Origin: an uncultured Lachnospiraceae bacterium | GTDB taxonomy: Bacteria > Bacillota > Clostridia > Lachnospirales > Lachnospiraceae | DNA length: 64,000 nt | Direction of reading: 5' to 3' | Assembly: GCA_958428365.1 (NCBI GenBank) | Contig: CAUAFT010000001.1 | Coordinates: 208,875-272,874 of the forward strand | Part shown: positions 8,664 to 17,030 of the stretch, piece after piece | Position numbering within the stretch: the stretch's first letter is position 1 | How the letters are laid out: each line of letters begins with the position of its first letter | Program-made: the position numbers and the translations under genes | Notes under the pieces: model-generated | Databases searched by the model: none | What the model saw: the letters and a program-made list of their open reading frames with translations, nothing else | Told to the model about the DNA's origin: nothing

Positions 8664-9005
8664 TCAGTCTTCTCTCACAAATTCTATGTCAAAATTCAGT
8701 TCCTCGATCAAAGTCCAGTTGATCTTCTGTACCATACGGCAGAGAGCCAGCTCCGCCGCCAGGAACCTATCGATAGCTTTGTCCGCACGGAACTGTTCAG
8801 ACTCCTGCTCGATCCGGTCGATGCGGTAATATAAATCCTCTCCGCCGCCATTTTGAATGTCATAGATTTTTGTACGGTACCTATTCAGATCTCTCATTTT
8901 CTCAGGGTCTTTTTCCACTTCTTCCTTCGCTTCCCAGTACGCCTGATACTCTTTACTGTTTTTGATCGCTGTCACCAGATTCTTTAAACTGTTTTCTACT
9001 TCCAT
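8664..9005 (-). CDS. YlbF/YmcA-family protein
   Basis: A 113-residue helical protein with the family pattern of short helices and spaced charged residues (AIKNSKEYQAYWEAKEEV near the N-terminus). In Bacillus, YlbF with YmcA and YaaT forms the Y-complex that associates with RNase Y and affects mRNA maturation, competence and sporulation. Here the gene starts 2 nt after the RNase J stop codon, an RNA-decay context that fits that role. Which paralogue this is cannot be decided from the sequence. Confidence 0.82.
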   Translation of the reverse strand: MEVENSLKNLVTAIKNSKEYQAYWEAKEEVEKDPEKMRDLNRYRTKIYDIQNGGGEDLYYRIDRIEQESEQFRADKAIDRFLAAELALCRMVQKINWTLIEELNFDIEFVRED

Positions 9006-9007
9006 AT

Positions 9008-10675
9008 CTATACTTCCATAATGATCGGCATAATCATCGGACGGCGCTTCGTCTCCTTCCAGACAAAATCACCCAGAGAATCCTTGATCTCTGACTTGAT
9101 CTTGCCCCAGTCTGTAATGTTTTTATCCATACAGTAATCCATGGTCTCATCCAAAACGGCTCTCGCCTCGTCCATCAGGCTCTCGGAGCCACGGACATAG
9201 ACAAATCCTCTTGAGACAATATCCGGTCCTGCCAGCAGTCTGCCGGAACCGCTCTCCAGGGTCAGTACCACGATGATGATTCCGTCCTCGGCAAGATGCT
9301 GTCTGTCGCGCAGCACGATATTTCCCACATCTCCGACGCCAAGACCGTCTACCATGATATCGCCCACCGGCACTCTTCCCGTCACTGCCGCACCTTCGCC
9401 GTCTAACTCCAGCACGTCTCCTGAGGACAGGATAAAGATGTTATCCTTATCAATGCCAAGCTCCTCTGCTACCTTCGCCTGCGCCATCAGATGCTTATAC
9501 TCTCCATGAACCGGAATGGAATATTTCGGTCTGACTAAGGAGTAGATCAGCTTGATTTCCTCCTGACAGGCATGACCGGATACATGGACATCCTGGAAAA
9601 TCACGTCCGCGCCCTTCTGGAACAACTCGTTGATGACATGGGAAACCGCTTTTTCATTACCCGGTATCGGATTGGAGCTGAAGATAATGGTATCCTTCGG
9701 TTTAATGGTGATCTTCTTGTGGGTTCCGTTTGCCATACGGGACAACGCCGCCATGGATTCTCCCTGGCTTCCCGTAGTGATCAATACCGTCTTTTCATCG
9801 GGATAATTCTTCAACTGGTCTGTCTCAACAAGCGTATTTTCCGGTATTTTCAGGTAACCAAGCTCGGAGGCTGTGGAGATGATATTTACCATACTCCGTC
9901 CCTCCACACCTACTTTTCTGCCAAATTTTTCCGCAGAGTTAATGATCTGCTGTACACGATCCACATTGGACGCAAAGGTAGCGATGATGATACGCGTATT
10001 CTTATGTTCGGAAAAAATATTGTCAAAGGTAGCTCCTACGCTTTTCTCCGACATGGTAAATCCCGGACGCTCCGCATTGGTACTGTCGCACATCAGGGCT
10101 AAGACGCCTTTTTTTCCGATCTCGCCAAAACGCTGCAAGTCAATGGCATCTCCAAAGACCGGGGTGTAATCCACCTTGAAGTCTCCGGTATGCACCACGA
10201 TTCCCGCCGGTGAATAGATCGCCAGAGCCGCCGCATCCTGGATACTGTGGTTGGTCTTGATAAATTCCACCCGGAAACAGCCCAGGTTGATATGCTGTCC
10301 GTATTTTACGACTTTTCGTTTTACCTTTGTGAGCATATTGTGCTCTCTCAACTTGTGTTCAATGATGCCCAGGGTCAGCTTTGTGGCATAGATCGGCACG
10401 TTGATCTCTTTTAGAACATAAGGGATCGCGCCGATATGATCCTCATGACCATGGGTGATGAAGAATCCCTTTACCTTATCGATATTGTCCCTCAGGTAAG
10501 TGATATCCGGGATTACCAGGTCGATGCCCAGCATATCGTCCTCCGGAAAGGACAGTCCGCAGTCCACAACAATAATACTGTCTTCGTACTCAAAGGCAGT
10601 TATATTCATTCCAATCTGTTCTAATCCTCCCAGTGGAATGATTTTCAATTTTGAGTTTTGTTTTTTCTTTGCCAT
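9008..10675 (-). CDS. rnj: Ribonuclease J
   Basis: A 555-residue metallo-beta-lactamase/beta-CASP ribonuclease that acts as 5'-3' exonuclease and endonuclease in mRNA decay and rRNA maturation. Motif II HGHEDH is at residues 75-80, and beta-CASP motifs such as MCDSTNAERPG and SGHACQEEIK are present. The C-terminal tail ends RRPMIMPIIMEV. The product is probably cytoplasmic, in the degradosome-like network with RNase Y. It lies between fur and the ylbF-type gene with short gaps. Confidence 0.96.
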   Translation of the reverse strand: MAKKKQNSKLKIIPLGGLEQIGMNITAFEYEDSIIVVDCGLSFPEDDMLGIDLVIPDITYLRDNIDKVKGFFITHGHEDHIGAIPYVLKEINVPIYATKLTLGIIEHKLREHNMLTKVKRKVVKYGQHINLGCFRVEFIKTNHSIQDAAALAIYSPAGIVVHTGDFKVDYTPVFGDAIDLQRFGEIGKKGVLALMCDSTNAERPGFTMSEKSVGATFDNIFSEHKNTRIIIATFASNVDRVQQIINSAEKFGRKVGVEGRSMVNIISTASELGYLKIPENTLVETDQLKNYPDEKTVLITTGSQGESMAALSRMANGTHKKITIKPKDTIIFSSNPIPGNEKAVSHVINELFQKGADVIFQDVHVSGHACQEEIKLIYSLVRPKYSIPVHGEYKHLMAQAKVAEELGIDKDNIFILSSGDVLELDGEGAAVTGRVPVGDIMVDGLGVGDVGNIVLRDRQHLAEDGIIIVVLTLESGSGRLLAGPDIVSRGFVYVRGSESLMDEARAVLDETMDYCMDKNITDWGKIKSEIKDSLGDFVWKETKRRPMIMPIIMEV

Positions 10676-10691
10676 AATTCCTCCATGTTAT

Positions 10692-11144
10692 TTATTTTTC
10701 CCGTTTCTTCAAACAGTGCTTACAATAACCATAGAGCTTAACTTCATGATCCACCACCTGAAAAGAGACTGTCCTGTAGATTTTATCCTCCAGCTCTTCC
10801 AGCAAATCATCTCGGAAAGAAATGACCTTTCCGCATTCTTTGCATATTAAATGATGATGACGGTGTTCCTTGATATCCGCCTGTAATTTTCCAATCTCAT
10901 AGCGGGCACAACCGTCACCAAGACTGATGCTCTCAATCAGTTCAAGGCTCAATAGTAATTGTATATTTCGATAGACCGTAGCCAGTCCGATTCCCGGAAA
11001 CTGCTGTTTTACGCTATCATATATTTCTTCTACAGTCAGATGCCTGTCCTCGCTCTTCGCCAGAGTCTCCAAAATCAAAAGCCTCTGGTTCGTCACTTTC
11101 AGACCCTTGTTTCTCAGAATTTCTTCTAATTCCTTCTGATTCAT
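10692..11144 (-). CDS. Fur/PerR-family metalloregulator
   Basis: A 150-residue repressor with an N-terminal winged helix (VTNQRLLILETL, then GLATVYRNIQLL as recognition region) and a C-terminal metal-binding domain. HRHHH (residues 94-98) and the two zinc-binding pairs Cys101-x2-Cys104 and Cys141-x2-Cys144 are visible. Whether it responds to iron (Fur), peroxide (PerR) or zinc (Zur) cannot be decided reliably here. The gene is embedded in the ruvX-DUF1292-fur-rnj segment that is common in Clostridia. Confidence 0.92.
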   Translation of the reverse strand: MNQKELEEILRNKGLKVTNQRLLILETLAKSEDRHLTVEEIYDSVKQQFPGIGLATVYRNIQLLLSLELIESISLGDGCARYEIGKLQADIKEHRHHHLICKECGKVISFRDDLLEELEDKIYRTVSFQVVDHEVKLYGYCKHCLKKREK

Positions 11145-11171
11145 ATTTTCACCTGCCTGTTAAAGTCCGGT

Positions 11172-11435
11172 TTATAATTCTATTTTTGCTTCTTCTCCCA
11201 GCAGTTCTGCAAAGATCTTTGCCACTGCGTTCAGTTCCTCATCCTCCTCTACCACCTGATAAACGGCGTCCAGCTCCTCAGGGGCGGAGGTATCTTTTAA
11301 AATCAGTGCGTCCGAATCGCCCTCCTCATCCACTGTCACCAGCAGATAATCCACATTATTCACACGAGTCTGCTCCAACACATAGAACTCTATGTATTCC
11401 GAGGACTCCTCATCAAAAAATCCTATTTTATCCAT
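11172..11435 (-). CDS. DUF1292 protein (YrzB-like)
   Basis: A very acidic 87-residue protein of the DUF1292 family, with alternating beta-type segments (EYIEFYVLEQTRVNNVDYLLV). In Firmicutes it follows ireB-ruvX near alaS/mtaB, as here. Its biochemical role is unknown. The gap to ruvX upstream is 92 nt and to fur downstream 27 nt. Confidence 0.85.
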   Translation of the reverse strand: MDKIGFFDEESSEYIEFYVLEQTRVNNVDYLLVTVDEEGDSDALILKDTSAPEELDAVYQVVEEDEELNAVAKIFAELLGEEAKIEL

Positions 11436-11527
11436 TATTTTTTCCTGTTCCCATACTTCTTATTCTCATTTAAAATAAAACCACACTGTGACTGTGATTT
11501 TTTTCCAAAGCGATCTCCTTATGTCTG

Positions 11528-11962
11528 TCAGACCGGAGTCTCATTTTTTATCGAATCCAGATATCCCTGCAAAATAAAAACCGCCGCCAGCTTATCCACA
11601 TACTGCTTCCTGTCTTCTCTGCGTATCCCGCCCTCGATCATCGCCCGATCCGCGGACACGGTGGTCAGTCTCTCATCCCAGAGGATCACAGGAAGATCCG
11701 TCCGGCGTTCCAACATCTCCTTGAACTCCAGCGTCTTTTCACAGCGGTCCCCCTCCGTATTGTTCATGTTCTTAGGGTAGCCCAATACAATTTTCGCGGC
11801 TTCGTATTCTCCGATCAATTCCTCGATCCTTGCAAGAGTACGGCGCAGCTTCTTCGGAGACTCTCTGCGTATGATCTCCACCCCCTGTGCCGTAATTCCA
11901 AGGGCGTCGCTGACTGCGACCCCGACGGTTTTAGAACCAAAATCCAAGCCAATGATCCTCAT
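11528..11962 (-). CDS. ruvX: RuvX/YqgF-family Holliday junction resolvase-like nuclease
   Basis: A 144-residue RNase H-fold protein. It starts MRIIGLDFGSKTVGVAVSD with the catalytic Asp7, and retains GYPKNMNNTEG and the LWDERLTT segment with acidic active-site residues. Family members are implicated in pre-16S rRNA 5' end maturation and in Holliday junction resolution. The gene lies 14 nt downstream of ireB. Confidence 0.95.
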   Translation of the reverse strand: MRIIGLDFGSKTVGVAVSDALGITAQGVEIIRRESPKKLRRTLARIEELIGEYEAAKIVLGYPKNMNNTEGDRCEKTLEFKEMLERRTDLPVILWDERLTTVSADRAMIEGGIRREDRKQYVDKLAAVFILQGYLDSIKNETPV

Positions 11963-11976
11963 AAATCCTCCGTCTC

Positions 11977-12240
11977 TTACTTCCAGGAATTGTTCTCGAT
12001 GTATTCCCGCAAAACCTCTTCTACCAGTTCATCACGTTCTACTTTCATAATCAGACTTCGCGCATTCCGGTGGCTCGTAATATAGGTCGGGTCTCCGGAC
12101 ATGATATAACCTACGATCTGATTGACAGGATTGTATCCTTTTTCAGATAAGGCATGATAGACGATGTCTAACACGTCTTTTACCTTCATCTGCGGCTCTT
12201 TTTGTACTTTGAAGTATTGGGTATTTTTTAAATCCTGCAT
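11977..12240 (-). CDS. IreB-family regulatory phosphoprotein (DUF965/YrzL)
   Basis: An 87-residue protein with the family core VQKEPQMKVKDVLDIVYHAL and GDPTYITSHRNAR. In Enterococcus IreB is phosphorylated on N-terminal threonines by the PASTA kinase IreK and tunes cephalosporin resistance; here an N-terminal Thr (NTQYF) is retained. The gene order mtaB-ireB-ruvX is that of many Clostridia, where alaS is often the upstream neighbour. Confidence 0.92.
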   Translation of the reverse strand: MQDLKNTQYFKVQKEPQMKVKDVLDIVYHALSEKGYNPVNQIVGYIMSGDPTYITSHRNARSLIMKVERDELVEEVLREYIENNSWK

Positions 12241-12317
12241 TTTTTCACGTCCTCATTTGCTCTTTCGTTCGCACAACTGTCAGTTACCATTTTAATATAT
12301 CCCCTCCTAAAATTCAA

Positions 12318-13649
12318 CTATTTCTTGTCATAAGGAGGGACATGTCTGTGCTCTAAAAGATATATTTCCCCAGTCAAAGCCCGGACAATCCTCCCTTGGA
12401 CAAAGCAATTCGTCAGATCTTCCTTAGAAGCCACTGCCGTCTTCACATATTCTTTCGTGAATCCCACATAGTATTCCTGACCGTCTATGATGGTTTTTTC
12501 TTCCATGAGGGCTTCTGTCTCTTTCCCTATATAATAATCCCGAAACTCTGCCGACATCTGCTTTTCCAGCTGCAAAAGTTCGTTGCTCCTTACGGTCTTT
12601 AACTGCTCCTCCACCTGATCTTCCATCACTGCCGCCTTCGTACCCTCTCTTTTGGAGTATTTAAAAATATGCATCTCATAAAAATGGATCCGCTCCAGGT
12701 ACTCCCTTGTCTCCTGAAATTCTTCCTCACTCTCCCCCGGAAATCCCACAATGACGTCGGTGGTGATCGCCGGATGGACAAAGTATCTCCGCAGGATCTC
12801 ACAGCCCGCCTCATATTCGGCGGTGGTATATTTTCGATTCATGCGTCTTAAGGTGGCGTCGCATCCGCTTTGCAGGGAGAGATGAAAATGGGGACAGATC
12901 TTTGGCAGCTGCGACAATCTTTTTGCAAATGCCTCCGTGACGATCTTCGGCTCCAGGGAGCCAAGGCGGATCCGCTGTATCCCTTCGATCCGGTGCACCT
13001 CCTCGATGAGATGTAAAAGATCGTCCTCTATATCAATGCCATAAGAACTCAAATGGATTCCCGTCAGCACCACTTCCTGATATCCCTTTTTTGCCAGCCC
13101 TCTGATTTCTTTCAGGACGTCCTCTGCTCTTCTGCTCCGCACCCTTCCTCTGGCATAGGGAATGATACAATAGGTACAAAACTGGTTACATCCGTCCTGT
13201 ACTTTGATAAAGGCGCGGGTATGTTCCGCCGTCCTGCTCAAAAACAGCTCCTCATAGCCTTCTTTTCCACTGTTGATATCCGCAACAACGCTGGTCTTTT
13301 CCTGTCTTTCAAAGAAATCCTCAATCTTTTCTAACAGCTCATGTTTTTTATTATTCCCGATAATGACGTCCACTGCCTCGTCCTTTTCCCCCCGGTCATA
13401 AGCAGTCTGGACATAACAGCCCGCCGCCACGACCACCGCCTGAGGATTGCGCTTTCTCGCCCGGTGGATCATCTGGCGGGATTTGCGGTCCGCCATATTC
13501 GTCACGGAACAGGTATTGATGATATACACGTCCGCTTTCTCCTGAAACGGCACGATCTCATATCCTGCCTCCTCCAACATCTGCTGCATGGCTTCCGTCT
13601 CGTAGGCATTCACTTTACAACCGAGGTTATGCAACGCTGCTTTTCTCAT
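12318..13649 (-). CDS. mtaB: tRNA t6A37 methylthiotransferase MtaB
   Basis: A radical-SAM methylthiotransferase that converts t6A to ms2t6A at position 37 of ANN-decoding tRNAs. The N-terminal MTTase domain carries three cluster cysteines (Cys11 in LGCKVNAYE, then in INTCSVTN and AAGCYVQ). The radical SAM triad is in DGCNQFCTYC, and a TRAM-like region is at the C-terminus. Length is 443 aa, typical for YqeV/MtaB rather than MiaB. It is the first gene of the long minus-strand operon and is divergent from the HPr-like gene. Confidence 0.95.
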   Translation of the reverse strand: MRKAALHNLGCKVNAYETEAMQQMLEEAGYEIVPFQEKADVYIINTCSVTNMADRKSRQMIHRARKRNPQAVVVAAGCYVQTAYDRGEKDEAVDVIIGNNKKHELLEKIEDFFERQEKTSVVADINSGKEGYEELFLSRTAEHTRAFIKVQDGCNQFCTYCIIPYARGRVRSRRAEDVLKEIRGLAKKGYQEVVLTGIHLSSYGIDIEDDLLHLIEEVHRIEGIQRIRLGSLEPKIVTEAFAKRLSQLPKICPHFHLSLQSGCDATLRRMNRKYTTAEYEAGCEILRRYFVHPAITTDVIVGFPGESEEEFQETREYLERIHFYEMHIFKYSKREGTKAAVMEDQVEEQLKTVRSNELLQLEKQMSAEFRDYYIGKETEALMEEKTIIDGQEYYVGFTKEYVKTAVASKEDLTNCFVQGRIVRALTGEIYLLEHRHVPPYDKK

Positions 13650-13677
13650 ACTTTTTCCTTTCCTCTGTTGACTTTTT

Positions 13678-13706
13678 CTTCTAAAAAGATTACACTAAAA
13701 AAACAA
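13678..13706 (+). promoter_or_regulatory. Promoter for the HPr-like gene, TTGACT-17-TACACT
   Basis: A -35 TTGACT (13678-13683) and a -10 TACACT (13701-13706) are separated by 17 nt and lie 31 nt before the ATG at 13738. No equally good minus-strand promoter for mtaB was found in the same 88 nt gap. Confidence 0.6.
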
Positions 13707-13737
13707 ACACGAATAGTAACTTATGGGAGGGTCATCT

Positions 13738-13971
13738 ATGAAAACAGTACAAATTTCTTTAAACTCCATTGATAAGGTAAAATCTTTTGTAAACGCAGTC
13801 ACACAGTTTGAATTTGACTTCGATCTGGTCTCCGGAAGATATGTGATTGATGCAAAATCCATTATGGGAATTTTCTCCCTGGATCTGTCCAAACCGATCG
13901 ATCTGGTCATCCATGCGGAGGAAAATGTGGATGAGATCATGGAGATCTTAAAGCCTTATCTTGTAGCTTAA
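13738..13971 (+). CDS. HPr-fold protein lacking the phosphorylatable histidine
   Basis: A 77-residue protein with the HPr fold pattern. The regulatory-serine segment of HPr is recognisable as AKSIMGIFSLDLSKP, and the C-terminal helix DEIMEILKPYL is present. The region that normally holds the active-site histidine (GLHARPA in HPr) reads SLNSIDKVKSFVN and has no histidine. It cannot therefore act as an ordinary PTS phosphocarrier and may be a Crh-like regulator or an unrelated use of the fold. The start is set by GGGAGGG 6 nt upstream of the ATG, discarding a five-residue extension. Confidence 0.8.
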   Translation: MKTVQISLNSIDKVKSFVNAVTQFEFDFDLVSGRYVIDAKSIMGIFSLDLSKPIDLVIHAEENVDEIMEILKPYLVA

Positions 13972-13988
13972 ATGATTTATAAAGTGTG

Positions 13989-14018
13989 AAGAATCCCGAA
14001 AGGCGGGGTTCTTTTTTT
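13989..14018 (+). terminator. Rho-independent terminator after the HPr-like gene
   Basis: The stem AGAATCCCG/CGGGGTTCT (one G-T pair) with an AAAGG-type loop is followed by seven T. It begins about 20 nt after the stop codon. Confidence 0.85.
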
Positions 14019-14072
14019 GTGGGGCTTTTGCGGAGGATGAGGGGGGTGGGCGGGGCTTGTAAAGGTTGTGGA

Positions 14073-14310
14073 GGCATGCAGCACAGCGGGAGGTGGGAGG
14101 TGGGGACGTTGTCCAGGAATAAGAACTTCTAAATATCCTTTTGCTGCGGTTCTGGAAACGGACGCAACCGGCGTCAACTCGCCATCCGTGGCTCGATGCC
14201 GCCTTCATCAGACGTCGTGTCTGATGATTGCTGACTGTGAAAAGGATATTAAGAAGTACTAATTCCTTCCCAAAAGTCCCCACCTCCCACCTCCCGCTGT
14301 GCTGCATGCC
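14073..14310 (+). repeat. Structured inverted-repeat element, copy 1
   Basis: A 238-nt unit bounded by a perfect 35-bp inverted repeat (14073-14107 with 14276-14310). It continues inward as a second stem of about 27 bp with T/T and A/A-type mismatches (AGGAATAAG... against ...TTAGTACTTC). The roughly 80-nt core contains GGACGCAACCGGCG, then TCGCCATCC, and a hairpin CATCAGAC-GTCGT-GTCTGATG (14206-14226). A second copy in opposite orientation lies at 14431-14650. The core is largely conserved between copies while the stems differ in sequence but stay paired, as expected for a selected structured RNA or single-stranded DNA element. No ORF or transposase is associated. Confidence 0.75.
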
Positions 14311-14430
14311 CGGTATCGTTTTTGGACAGCCCCTTGTTGTTCTCAGCCTCTGTGGTGAACGCCTGGGGAGGAAGCTTTCCCTGCGAACTTTCTTCCGGCT
14401 TTCCAAGTTCGTAGATTCGGCTATATCCAA
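14311..14430. other. 120-nt spacer between the two inverted-repeat elements
   Basis: No gene, promoter or terminator that I can support. Open frames run through it in several phases but only as fragments that continue into the repeat arms. It is of mixed composition and shows no clear similarity to the flanking cores. Confidence 0.5.
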
Positions 14431-14650
14431 GCACAATGGTCCTTTGAGATCTGCGACTTTGCGGAGGATATTAGACTTTCTTAATATTCTGGTGTAATCA
14501 GCAATTCTCAGACAGGACGTCTGAGAAAGGCGCATCTGAGCCATGGATGGCGAATATGCGCCGGTTGCGTCCGTCCCCGGTAACTTCCATCAGAATATTT
14601 AGAAAGTCTTATATCCGGAGCAGGTCGCAGATCTCAAAGGACCATTGTGC
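14431..14650 (-). repeat. Structured inverted-repeat element, copy 2 (opposite orientation)
   Basis: A 220-nt unit bounded by a perfect 27-bp inverted repeat (14431-14457 with 14624-14650), then an inner stem GGATAT.AGACTTTCT.AATATTCTG with mismatches at the same two positions as in copy 1. Read on the minus strand, its core matches copy 1 (GGACGCAACCGGCG, TCGCCATCC.TGGCTC, TCAGACGTC.TGTCTGA, ATTGCTGA). Its internal hairpin is TTCTCAGAC-loop-GTCTGAGAA (14505-14527); the outer pairs differ from copy 1 but remain complementary. It ends 27 nt before the thiI stop codon on the far side, so it could also act on the thiI 3' end. Confidence 0.75.
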
Positions 14651-14677
14651 CCCCGACTTAGCCAAATCCCCCCCCCT

Positions 14678-15856
14678 CTACTCTACATGAATCACTTCTG
14701 TCGTCTCAATAGCGGTCTTCACAAGTTCATCAATTTTTTCCTGCAGTTTCAGCTCTGAACGCCTGATGATGTTCAGGTTTGGTTTTGTGACAGGATGCTT
14801 CGCCACGAAGATGGTACAGCAGTCCTCGAAGGGTTGAATGGAAGTCTCGTAGGTGTCGATCTTTTCTGAGATCTCGATGATCTCCTGCTTATCAAAACCG
14901 ATGAGCGGACGGTATACCGGAAGGGTACAGACGTCGTTGGTTGCCGCCAAAGACTGCATGGTCTGGCTTGCCACCTGTCCGATACTTTCTCCGGTAATCA
15001 GACCGAGACATTTTTTTTCGTTGGCAAAATGTTCTGCAATCTTCATCATGTAACGGCGCATGATGATGGTCAGTTCCTCGTGGGGACACTGTTCGTAGAT
15101 GTAGAGCTGGATGTCCGTAAAGTTTACCACATGCAAGTCGATTGGTCCGGCATATTTTGCCACCAGCTTTGCAAGATCCACCACCTTTTGTTTGGCGCGC
15201 TCGCTGGTATATGGAGGCGCATGAAAATAGGTGGCGTCGATCTTAACGCCCCGCTTTGCGATCATGTATCCCGCCACCGGGCTGTCGATTCCGCCGGAAA
15301 GTAATAACATTGCTTTTCCGTTGGTTCCCACAGGCATTCCGCCCGGTCCCGGAATCTCGGTGGAATAGAGGTTGATCTGGTTGCGGATCTCCACATGGAT
15401 CATGATATCAGGGTTATGAACGTCTACGCTCATCTGCGGAAATCTGTCTAAGATCCTGCCGCCGAGTTCTGCGTTGATCTCCATGGAATTTAATGGATAA
15501 TTCTTTCTGGCACGTCTTGCGTCCACCTTAAAGGTCTTATTTTTATCAGGGTAGACCTTGTCCACATAGTCTGTGACGGCGTCTGCAAGGGCGTCGAATC
15601 CCTGATCCTCTAAGATGACAACAGGGCAGATACCCACGATTCCAAAGACATGTCTTAACGCCTCCACCGCCTCGTCAAAATCGTAATCGGATGACGCCTC
15701 CACATAGATCCTTCCCTGTTCCTTTCTGACCTGATAGTCTCCCTCTGCCTCTTTTAGGGCATGGTTGATCTGTGAGACCAGCGCGTCCTCAAACAGGTGA
15801 CGATTCTTTCCCTTTATGGCAATTTCTGCATATTTGATTAAAAATGACTGATACAT
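14678..15856 (-). CDS. thiI: tRNA 4-thiouridine synthase / thiamine sulfur transferase ThiI
   Basis: Adenylates and thiolates uridine 8 of tRNA. An N-terminal ferredoxin-like/THUMP region (residues about 1-165) precedes the PP-loop LLLSGGIDSPVAGYM (from about 183). At 392 aa it lacks the C-terminal rhodanese domain of the E. coli enzyme, as in most Firmicutes. A Cys-Cys pair in FEDCCTIF near the C-terminal region is retained. The upstream neighbour is a cysteine desulfurase 16 nt away, the expected sulfur donor. Confidence 0.96.
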   Translation of the reverse strand: MYQSFLIKYAEIAIKGKNRHLFEDALVSQINHALKEAEGDYQVRKEQGRIYVEASSDYDFDEAVEALRHVFGIVGICPVVILEDQGFDALADAVTDYVDKVYPDKNKTFKVDARRARKNYPLNSMEINAELGGRILDRFPQMSVDVHNPDIMIHVEIRNQINLYSTEIPGPGGMPVGTNGKAMLLLSGGIDSPVAGYMIAKRGVKIDATYFHAPPYTSERAKQKVVDLAKLVAKYAGPIDLHVVNFTDIQLYIYEQCPHEELTIIMRRYMMKIAEHFANEKKCLGLITGESIGQVASQTMQSLAATNDVCTLPVYRPLIGFDKQEIIEISEKIDTYETSIQPFEDCCTIFVAKHPVTKPNLNIIRRSELKLQEKIDELVKTAIETTEVIHVE

Positions 15857-15872
15857 ACGCTTTCTCTCCTCA

Positions 15873-17030
15873 TCAATGACTTCTGTATTTTCTCAGAAAC
15901 GGCAGTAACTCCTCCAAAGCCGTTATGGCATACTCCACTTCCTCCACCGTGGTGTGGATGGAAAAACTAAAACGCAGGGTGGCGGTCAACATTGGCTTTG
16001 GCACGCCGATCGCCTGCAAGGTGGCACTGACCGCCGGCTTATTGGAGGAACATGCGGAGCCTGCTGAGACGTAGATTCCCTTATCCTCCAGCGCATGAAG
16101 CAGCGCCTCGCTCTTATCAATGCCCTCGAAGCTGACGCTGACGATATGAGGAGCCGAATCTTCCCCGGTCAGTCCGTTCACATGAACGCCCTCTAATCTT
16201 TCCAAGCCCTGCAAAAACGCCTGCTTCACCTCACGCAGTCGGATCAGGTTCTCATCGAAGTTTTGGTAGATTTCTTCGCACGCCACGCCAAGACCTGCGA
16301 TCGCCGGAACATTTTCCGTACCGGAGCGCATGCCTCTTTGTTGACCGCCGCCAAACAGGATCGGTCTGATCTTTGTCTTTTCTTTGATGTATAAAAAACC
16401 ACTGCCCTTTGGTCCGTGGAATTTATGTCCGCTGACAGATAATAAATCTACATTTAATTTCTTTGGATAAATCCTCATTTTCCCGTAGGACTGGATCGCG
16501 TCTACATGAAGCAGGGTCTTTGGATTTTTCCTCTTAATGATCTCTCCTGCCTCCTCCACAGGCTGAACGGCTCCCATCTCGTTATTTACCTGCATCAGGG
16601 ATACCAGAATGGTGTCCTCTCTTATGACAGATTCCAGCTCTTCTAGGGAGATCCGGCCATTTTCATCTACGGAGAGATATGTGATCTCAAATCCCTGCTC
16701 TTTCAGATATGCTAAAGGAGCAGCCACGGAGGCATGTTCGATCGCCGTGGTCACGATGTGTTTTCCTGCGCGCCGGTTGGCAAGAGCTGTTCCAAACAGT
16801 GCCAGATTATTGGACTCCGTACCCCCTGAGGTGAAAAAAATCTCTTTTTCCGATACCTTTAGGGTCTTTGCTATTTTTTCCCTTGCCTCTTTGATATATT
16901 CTTCTGCTTTTACGCCTTTCAGATGCAGGGAAGATGGATTGCCGTAATCCTCCGTCATGACTTTTACCATGACGTCTCTGACTGCCTCAGAACATCTTGT
17001 GGTGGCAGAATTGTCCAAATATGCTTCCAT
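15873..17030 (-). CDS. Cysteine desulfurase (NifS/IscS family, ThiI-linked)
   Basis: A 385-residue PLP enzyme that releases sulfur from cysteine as a persulfide. It starts MEAYLDNSATTR; the PLP lysine is in SVSGHKFHGPKG and the catalytic cysteine in SAGSACSSN. Its placement directly before thiI matches the Bacillus nifZ-thiI pair, so it probably supplies sulfur for 4-thiouridine. Its start codon overlaps the rsmE stop by 1 nt. A second, distinct desulfurase lies at 59.7-60.8 kb beside iscU and mnmA. Confidence 0.93.
   Translation of the reverse strand: MEAYLDNSATTRCSEAVRDVMVKVMTEDYGNPSSLHLKGVKAEEYIKEAREKIAKTLKVSEKEIFFTSGGTESNNLALFGTALANRRAGKHIVTTAIEHASVAAPLAYLKEQGFEITYLSVDENGRISLEELESVIREDTILVSLMQVNNEMGAVQPVEEAGEIIKRKNPKTLLHVDAIQSYGKMRIYPKKLNVDLLSVSGHKFHGPKGSGFLYIKEKTKIRPILFGGGQQRGMRSGTENVPAIAGLGVACEEIYQNFDENLIRLREVKQAFLQGLERLEGVHVNGLTGEDSAPHIVSVSFEGIDKSEALLHALEDKGIYVSAGSACSSNKPAVSATLQAIGVPKPMLTATLRFSFSIHTTVEEVEYAITALEELLPFLRKYRSH

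Noticed and set aside
13948..14544. Long minus-strand open frame across the structured elements
   Set aside because: It runs through both inverted-repeat elements, has a biased composition and no recognisable motif. The repeats explain the lack of stops better than coding.
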